Assembly: GCA_022565015.1 (NCBI GenBank)
Contig: JADFKI010000120.1
Span: forward strand, 1-10,037
DNA length: 10,037 nt
Direction of reading: 5' to 3'
Origin: Chloroflexota bacterium
GTDB lineage: Bacteria > Chloroflexota > Dehalococcoidia > Lucifugimonadales > JADFKI01
Positions 5,947 to 10,037 of this stretch are shown here, one piece after another. A program made the position numbers and the translations under genes. The notes under the pieces were generated by a model. The model did no database searches. It was not told the DNA's origin and saw nothing but the letters and a program-made list of their open reading frames with translations. Within the stretch, counting starts at the first letter, position 1. The number at the start of each line of letters is the position of its first letter.

Positions 5947-6027
5947 AGAGGGTTGGAGAGTTGAACTCAGAGATACGCCGGCGTTCTGTGCTGCGCCTTT
6001 CGCCTGCCGCGCTACCAAGAGGTTTAG
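5947..6027 (+). repeat. Gene-tail repeat, copy 3 (most decayed), right flank of the protease module
   Basis: Positions 5980-6027 read GVLCCAFRLPRYQEV plus TAG in the frame of the membrane protein tail; both Tyr to Cys changes are single TAC to TGC substitutions. The upstream block 5947-5964 matches the block at copy 2, and the two units differ by a 6-nt indel between block and tail, which keeps the frame. Both units carry the same in-frame TGA. The unit ends 48 bp before the lepA ATG, which suggests that the source gene once stood directly upstream of lepA. Confidence 0.65.
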
Positions 6028-6039
6028 GTGCCTTTTCCC

Positions 6040-6069
6040 TAGACCGGCCCGCATTGCCGGTGCTACCAT
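6040..6069 (+). promoter_or_regulatory. Candidate leaderless promoter of lepA
   Basis: TGC-TACCAT (6061-6069) is an extended -10 element; its TACCAT equals the -10 box of the strong SRP RNA promoter at 8041-8046. TAGACC (6040-6045) is a weak -35 box 18 bp upstream. A start 7 nt after the -10 box falls on the A of the lepA ATG at 6076. No Shine-Dalgarno precedes lepA, in agreement with a leaderless mRNA. The spacer contains a 6-bp inverted repeat ACCGGC (6043-6048) / GCCGGT (6056-6061). Confidence 0.45.
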
Positions 6070-6075
6070 GATTCC

Positions 6076-7911
6076 ATGGACCTAAACTTCATTCGCAACT
6101 TCTGCATCATCGCGCACATCGACCACGGCAAGTCTACCCTCGCAGACCGGCTCATCCAGGTGACCGGCACCGTCGAGGAGCGCGACATGGTCGAGCAGGT
6201 CCTGGACAGCATGGACCTGGAGCGCGAGCGCGGAATCACGATCAAGGCCCAGGCCGTGCGGCTTAATTACACGAGCCAGGCGGGCCGGGAGTATCAGCTC
6301 AACCTCATAGACACGCCGGGCCACGTCGACTTCTCGTACGAGGTCTCGCGCAGCCTGGCGGCCTGCGAGGGCGCGCTGCTGGTCGTCGACGCAACCCAGG
6401 GTATTCAGGCACAGACCCTCGCCAACGTCTACCTGGCCCTCGAGCACGACCTGCAGATAATCCCCGTCGTAAACAAGATCGACCTCGACATCGCCGAGCC
6501 CGAGCGCGTTTCCAAGGAGGTGCAGCAGGCCTTCGGTTTCATGGAAGACGAGATCGTTTTCGTCTCCGCCAAGGAGGGCACAGGCATCTCCGAAATACTG
6601 GAGGCCATCGTGGAGCGCATACCGCCTCCCAGGGGCGACGCATCAGGGCCGTTGCGGGCGTTGGTATTCGATTCCAAGTACGACCCATACAAGGGCGTCG
6701 TGACGTACGTCCGAGTGATGGACGGCACGGCCCCGTCCGGCGAGCGCATCAAGATGATGTCCACCGGCGCGGTCAGCGAAGTCCTGGAGGTCGGCATCTT
6801 CAAGCCGGCTCCCACCGGCGTGGACCGCCTCAGCGCGGGTGAAGTCGGGTACATCGCCAGCGGCCTCAAGAGCGTGGGAGACGCCCCCGTCGGGGATACC
6901 GTGACCCTGGCTCGTGAAAGCGCCGAGGAGCCTCTAAAGGGGTATCAGCCGCTCAAGCCCATGGTCTTTGCCGGCCTGTATCCTGCCGACGGTGAGGACT
7001 ACCTGAACCTTCGCACCGCCCTGGAGAAGTTGCAGCTCAACGACGCGGCCCTGACCTACCAGCCCGAGAACTCGCTTGCGCTGGGCTCAGGATTTCGCTG
7101 CGGCTTTCTTGGACTATTGCACATGGACATCGTTCAGGAGCGGCTGGAGCGCGAGTACGACCTGAACCTGCTGGCAACATCGCCCAGCGTCGCATATAAG
7201 ATCGTTATGAACGACGGCTCCGAGGTGCAGATCGAGAGCCCGGCGGACCTGCCCGACGCGGGACGCTACTCCGAAATCCGCGAGCCCTGGCTGGACCTGA
7301 GCATCATCACGCCCTCCAACTTCATCGGCCCCGTGATGGAGCTGGTAAGGTCGAGGCGCGGTGAGCACAGGCGCATGGAGTACCTGCAGAGCGAGTCCTT
7401 CGGCGGCGGGACCAGCCCGATGTCGGCCCCTCGGGTGCTGATCGAGTCCGCCGTACCCCTCTCGGAGGTCCTTCTCGACTTCTACGATCAGCTGAAGGCG
7501 CGTACGCAGGGCTACGCATCCATGGACTACGACCTGGCCGAGTACCGCGCCGAAAAACTGGTCCGCGTGGATATCCTCGTCAACGGCGAGCCGGTGGATG
7601 CTCTGTCTGTAATCACCCATCGAGACAACGCCTACTACCAGGGCCGCGATCTCGTTGACAGGCTAAAGGAGCTGATTCCCCGCCAAATGTTCGAGGTGCC
7701 CGTGCAGGCGGCTATCGGCAGCAAAGTCATCGCCCGCGAGACCATCCGCGCGCTCCGCAAAGACGTCCTGGCCAAGTGCTACGGCGGCGACGTCACCCGC
7801 AAGCGCAAGCTGCTCCAGAAGCAGGCCGAGGGCAAGAAGCGCATGAAGCGCGTCGGCAGCGTCGAGATACCTCAAGAGGCGTTCCTGAGCGTGCTCAAGT
7901 TCCGGCGTTGA
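6076..7911 (+). CDS. lepA: Elongation factor 4 (LepA), ribosome back-translocase GTPase
   Basis: A complete 611-residue LepA/EF4, close to the usual length of about 600. It is a translational GTPase that binds the ribosome, can back-translocate tRNAs under stress, and has been linked to 30S assembly. The GTPase motifs are all present: G1 AHIDHGKST (13-21), G2 RGITIKAQ (52-59), G3 DTPGH (79-83, with the catalytic His83), G4 NKID (123-126) and G5 SAK (154-156). EF-G-like domains II, III and V follow, and the LepA-specific basic C-terminal domain ends in KCYGGDVTRKRKLLQKQAEGKKRMK...FRR, intact. The GC-rich codon use differs from the accessory genes to the left. No Shine-Dalgarno is visible, so a leaderless start is likely. 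A gene-tail repeat ends 48 bp upstream. Confidence 0.98.
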   Translation: MDLNFIRNFCIIAHIDHGKSTLADRLIQVTGTVEERDMVEQVLDSMDLERERGITIKAQAVRLNYTSQAGREYQLNLIDTPGHVDFSYEVSRSLAACEGALLVVDATQGIQAQTLANVYLALEHDLQIIPVVNKIDLDIAEPERVSKEVQQAFGFMEDEIVFVSAKEGTGISEILEAIVERIPPPRGDASGPLRALVFDSKYDPYKGVVTYVRVMDGTAPSGERIKMMSTGAVSEVLEVGIFKPAPTGVDRLSAGEVGYIASGLKSVGDAPVGDTVTLARESAEEPLKGYQPLKPMVFAGLYPADGEDYLNLRTALEKLQLNDAALTYQPENSLALGSGFRCGFLGLLHMDIVQERLEREYDLNLLATSPSVAYKIVMNDGSEVQIESPADLPDAGRYSEIREPWLDLSIITPSNFIGPVMELVRSRRGEHRRMEYLQSESFGGGTSPMSAPRVLIESAVPLSEVLLDFYDQLKARTQGYASMDYDLAEYRAEKLVRVDILVNGEPVDALSVITHRDNAYYQGRDLVDRLKELIPRQMFEVPVQAAIGSKVIARETIRALRKDVLAKCYGGDVTRKRKLLQKQAEGKKRMKRVGSVEIPQEAFLSVLKFRR

Positions 7912-7912
7912 C

Positions 7913-8004
7913 TTCATCGATTTCGGCGTAGCGCAATCGGACATTAATCGTGACCACTCTCTCGCTGAAGGCGCCGGTATTCGACCTAATCGATGAAATG
8001 TCCG
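7913..8004 (+). other. Crossed inverted repeats after lepA
   Basis: TTCATCGATT (7913-7922) is the reverse complement of AATCGATGAA (7988-7997), and CGGACATT (7938-7945) is the reverse complement of AATGTCCG (7997-8004). The pairings cross, so they can only form a pseudoknot or two alternative hairpins. There is no T-run, so a standard intrinsic terminator is not supported. The element lies between the lepA stop and the SRP RNA promoter. Confidence 0.35.
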
Positions 8005-8017
8005 GGCGCTTGTCGCG

Positions 8018-8046
8018 TTGACACTCCCCGGTGCTTCGCCTACCAT
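8018..8046 (+). promoter_or_regulatory. Promoter of the SRP RNA gene
   Basis: A consensus -35 box TTGACA (8018-8023) is followed after exactly 17 bp by TACCAT (8041-8046). The expected start at about 8053-8054 coincides with the 5' end of the SRP RNA deduced from its terminal helix. This is the best-supported sigma-70-type promoter in the window and implies strong, growth-linked transcription. Confidence 0.8.
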
Positions 8047-8053
8047 TAATTTA

Positions 8054-8278
8054 GGCCGTGCTAAGCGGGGAGATAGCGGTGCCCTGTACTCGCAATCCGC
8101 TCTAGCGAGGCTGAACTCCTCCTGGAGGTCTGATATCGAGGCCTCTGTCCAGGGATAACCGGCGTTGAGAGCTGGGTCCTGCGCGGCGGAAAGCCACGAA
8201 TCCCGTCAGGTCCGGAAGGAAGCAGCGGTAAGAGGTGTATTCCGGGTGCCGTAGGATCGCCTGGCTCGAGCCGGCTCT
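8054..8278 (+). ncRNA. ffs: Signal recognition particle RNA, large bacterial form
   Basis: The RNA scaffold of the signal recognition particle, which binds Ffh and FtsY and targets nascent membrane and secreted proteins to the translocon. The domain IV core is unmistakable: GTCAGGTCCGGAAGGA followed by AGCAGCGG (8205-8228), containing the Ffh-binding asymmetric loop and the GGAA tetraloop. The 5' part, with GCTAAGCGGGGAG and the GGTGCCCTGTA and CGCAATCCGC segments, is the Alu-type domain of the large bacterial form, absent in E. coli 4.5S RNA. The ends are set by a terminal helix pairing GCCG-(U)-GCU (8055-8062) with AGC-CGGC (8269-8275). The length of about 225 nt fits the large class. It has its own promoter and no obvious intrinsic terminator. 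Open frames across it on either strand are not genes. Confidence 0.95.
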
Positions 8279-8373
8279 CTGTGATATGTTCTCAGGACGG
8301 ATCGAATGGGGGTGCACGGCCTGATTTCCAGTTTTCATAATTACGTTATCAAAGATACGCCCCCTCCCTCTAG

Positions 8374-8397
8374 CTCCCTCCCACGCGGGGGAGGGAG
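8374..8397. repeat. C/G-rich palindrome between SRP RNA and rsmA
   Basis: CTCCCTCCC (8374-8382) and GGGAGGGAG (8389-8397) form a perfect 9-bp stem with loop ACGCGG. A further CCCCCTCCCTC copy of the left arm lies just upstream (8360-8370). Palindromes of the type CTCCC-acgcgg-GGGAG are common intergenic repeats in environmental genomes. No T-run follows, so it may be a dispersed repeat and not an intrinsic terminator, although it could still end SRP RNA read-through. Confidence 0.5.
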
Positions 8398-8549
8398 GAC
8401 TATCAAGACTTGACCCTTCGCCTTATAGACAGACCCCAACAATCCCTTGAGTGGGGAATGAGCAGCCTCCTCGCCCTCGATGGTCCGATGGATCGGACTC
8501 CGAAGATATTCGACCTAAGGAGTCGGAGGAGAGGATTGAGGAGAGGGTG

Positions 8550-9467
8550 ATGCGCCTCAAGGAACAGGCCATTACCTCTACCGAAAAACAGACCCCTCCC
8601 AAAAAACCAAGGCCGAAAGCCAAAAAATCCCTTGGTCAGAACTTTTTGGCTGATGGGCGTGTGGTCGAGCGCATCATACGTGCCGCTGAGATTACCGCTG
8701 ACGACCTGGTGCTCGAGATCGGGCCCGGTCGCGGCGTCCTGACGAGGAGGCTGGCCGAGCGCGCGGGTAGGGTGGTGGCTGTCGAGCTGGACGACACCCT
8801 TGCCGACTCTTTGATGTCGGAGTTCGAAGGCAGCCCTAATGTGTCCATCGTGCATGCCGACGCCAGAGAGGCGGCCATCGACGAGCTGGTTCCGGCAGAC
8901 GTGCCGTACAAGCTGGTGGCGAACCTCCCATACTACGCAGCGTCGCCGATTATCCGGCGCTTCCTGGAGGCGGACCACAAGCCGAAGCTGATGGTCGTCA
9001 TGGTGCAGCGAGAGGTCGCGAAGAGCATGTGCGCCGAGCCTGGGAAGATGTCGATTCTGTCCGTCGCAACGCAGCTATACGGGTCTCCGCGCGTCGTCAT
9101 GAGCGTGCCGCCCAGGGCATTCAGGCCTTCGCCCAAGGTGACCTCAGCCGTCGTCCGCATAGATGTCTACGACAGCCCGTGCCTTGATCTCGACTCTGAG
9201 GAGCGCTTTTTCGATCTCGTGAGGGCGGGCTTCTCCGCGCCGCGCAAGCAAGTCCACAACTGTCTTCAGCAGGGCCTTGATATCTCCAGAGAGCAGGCCG
9301 AAGCTCTGCTCGAAGCCGCACGTGTAGACCCCAGGCGAAGACCTCAGACGCTCAGTCTCGATGAGTGGGGTGGCCTTTACGGGGCCTATTGCCTAAAATA
9401 TGGGCATAATGAGCGCACCGAAATCACTGACTCTGAAGGCATACGCCAAGATAAACCTCACGCTTGA
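8550..9467 (+). CDS. rsmA: 16S rRNA (adenine1518/1519-N6) dimethyltransferase RsmA/KsgA
   Basis: This enzyme dimethylates two adjacent adenines in the 3' terminal helix of 16S rRNA using S-adenosylmethionine, late in 30S assembly; its loss gives kasugamycin resistance. With the ATG at 8550 the protein has 305 residues. Motifs: KKSLGQNFL (25-33), SAM-binding EIGPGRG (56-62), the acidic VAVELDD (76-82), HADA (102-105), and the catalytic NLPYY (125-129). The C-terminal helical domain is complete. GGAG lies 6 nt before the ATG at 8550, which I prefer. The frame stays open back to a GTG at 8451, adding a 33-residue Glu/Arg-rich extension without a ribosome binding site. Even the shorter form has a basic Lys/Pro-rich tail of about 25 residues before the core. 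The 3' end overlaps ispE by 59 bp. Confidence 0.96.
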   Translation: MRLKEQAITSTEKQTPPKKPRPKAKKSLGQNFLADGRVVERIIRAAEITADDLVLEIGPGRGVLTRRLAERAGRVVAVELDDTLADSLMSEFEGSPNVSIVHADAREAAIDELVPADVPYKLVANLPYYAASPIIRRFLEADHKPKLMVVMVQREVAKSMCAEPGKMSILSVATQLYGSPRVVMSVPPRAFRPSPKVTSAVVRIDVYDSPCLDLDSEERFFDLVRAGFSAPRKQVHNCLQQGLDISREQAEALLEAARVDPRRRPQTLSLDEWGGLYGAYCLKYGHNERTEITDSEGIRQDKPHA

Positions 9468-10037
9468 GATCCTGGGCCGTCGCGAGGACGGCTATCACGA
9501 CATCGCCTCCATAATGCAGGCCGTGGACCTCTACGACACGCTGTCCTTCGAGCCTGCTGACGGGCTAACGTTGGAGTGCGATGTTCCCGAGCTTGCTACA
9601 GACGACAATCTGGTCCTGAGGGCCGCCAAGACGCTCCGAGAAGAGACCGGATACGAGTCCGGAGCGAAGATAACGCTGGAGAAGTGCATACCATCAGCTG
9701 CGGGCCTGGGCGGAGGCAGCAGTGACGCCGCCGCAACTTTAGTCGGCCTCAACGAGCTGTGGGGACTCGGGCTGACCGTCGAGGAGCTCACGTCTTTAGC
9801 AGCGCGCGTTGGCTCCGACGTGCCCTTCTTCCTGCACGGCGGTACGGCGATGGTCCTGGGCCGAGGGGAACGCATACGTCCTCTTCCGCCGATCGACCTG
9901 CAGTGGCTGGTGCTGATCGCCCCCTCCATAAACGTGCCGAACAAGACGGCCTCGATGTACGGGCTGCTGTCCCAGTCTCACATGACCCGCGGCGCACTGA
10001 CCCGCAAGCTGGAGGCCCGCATACGCGGCGGCGGCGA
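9409..10037 (+). CDS. ispE: 4-diphosphocytidyl-2-C-methyl-D-erythritol kinase IspE, partial
   Basis: The window holds the first 209 codons; the gene continues past the right edge. IspE phosphorylates the 2-hydroxyl of CDP-methylerythritol in the MEP pathway to isoprenoid precursors, so the host makes isoprenoids by this route. It is a GHMP kinase: LKAYAKINLTLEILGRREDGYHD (9-31, with the conserved Lys14), the glycine-rich ATP loop PSAAGLGGGSSDAA (95-108), and GSDVPFFLHGG (135-145, with catalytic Asp137) are all present. The start is the ATG at 9409; an in-frame ATG at 9400 would add MGI. Both lie within the rsmA coding region, so the two genes overlap in different frames and are probably translationally coupled in one operon. 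The rsmA-ispE pairing is common in bacteria. Confidence 0.96.
   Translation, partial: MSAPKSLTLKAYAKINLTLEILGRREDGYHDIASIMQAVDLYDTLSFEPADGLTLECDVPELATDDNLVLRAAKTLREETGYESGAKITLEKCIPSAAGLGGGSSDAAATLVGLNELWGLGLTVEELTSLAARVGSDVPFFLHGGTAMVLGRGERIRPLPPIDLQWLVLIAPSINVPNKTASMYGLLSQSHMTRGALTRKLEARIRGGG

Larger units (their letters stand above)
5765..6075. other. 311-bp region between the protease and lepA
   Basis: No gene is present. The region holds the leader of the protease gene (minus strand), a weak plus-strand promoter-like pair TTGACG (5905-5910) and ATATCC (5928-5933), the decayed gene-tail repeat copy 3 (5947-6027), and the lepA promoter (6040-6069). The segment 5811-5945 is AT-rich relative to its surroundings. 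Minus-strand TTGACA (5802-5797) and TTGACC (5847-5842) lack matching -10 boxes, so I do not call a protease promoter. Confidence 0.5.

Noticed and set aside
6068..6085. Five-codon upstream frame (MIPWT, stop) overlapping the lepA start
   Set aside because: Its ATG overlaps the -10 box, so it would lie outside a leaderless transcript; no ribosome binding site and too short to judge.
8102..8338. 78-residue minus-strand open frame
   Set aside because: It is antisense to the SRP RNA, whose structure explains the sequence.

Overview
The window looks like a stretch of a bacterial chromosome from an environmental lineage. I lean towards Chloroflexota (SAR202/Dehalococcoidia-like), but this is inference. 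It rests on a lipoprotein protease with a very long Pro/Thr linker, a large SRP RNA of the non-proteobacterial type, the lepA / SRP RNA / rsmA / ispE neighbourhood, and a partial TIM-barrel sugar isomerase or dehydratase-like gene of a kind common in that group. No marker here fixes the taxon.

Layout. Positions 1-280 (minus) hold the N-terminal part of a TIM-barrel enzyme. It diverges from a DUF1326 gene (468-1088), which is followed after an unusually long 346-bp gap by a DUF2182 membrane protein gene (1435-2259). These two families are often neighbours. Next comes a 167-bp MITE-like element with near-perfect terminal inverted repeats flanked by TA, containing an internal REP-like palindrome (2313-2483). 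After it are a small uncharacterised gene (2536-2820) and a small four-helix membrane protein gene (2916-3350). A MazEF-type toxin-antitoxin pair (3368-3977, minus) and a secreted trypsin-like lipoprotein (4232-5764, minus) follow. The last block is housekeeping, all on the plus strand: lepA (6076-7911), SRP RNA (about 8054-8278), rsmA/ksgA (8550-9467) and ispE (from 9409, cut by the window end).

The most unusual structure spans 3303-6027. The last 48 nt of the small membrane protein gene, including its stop codon, recur twice more as decayed copies. One lies just beyond the toxin-antitoxin module (4126-4173) and one just beyond the protease and 48 bp before lepA (5980-6027). The two decayed copies also share an 18-nt block just upstream and an in-frame stop, so the protease gene sits between imperfect direct repeats of 75 and 81 nt. 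This resembles successive cargo insertion at the 3' end of a gene, as at integrase attachment sites, with lepA originally next to the membrane protein gene. Decayed tandem paralogues are the main alternative. No integrase is present in the window.

Other points of note: the protease keeps His and Asp but has Thr where the nucleophilic Ser should be; lepA appears to be transcribed as a leaderless mRNA from a promoter whose -10 hexamer (TACCAT) matches that of the SRP RNA promoter; and several palindromes sit on promoters. The ribosome and membrane-targeting genes (lepA, SRP RNA, rsmA) form a conserved translation-related block, with ispE of the MEP isoprenoid pathway attached by a 59-bp overlap. 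The accessory part (468-5764) is a mix of small transferred-looking modules with lower GC in places.
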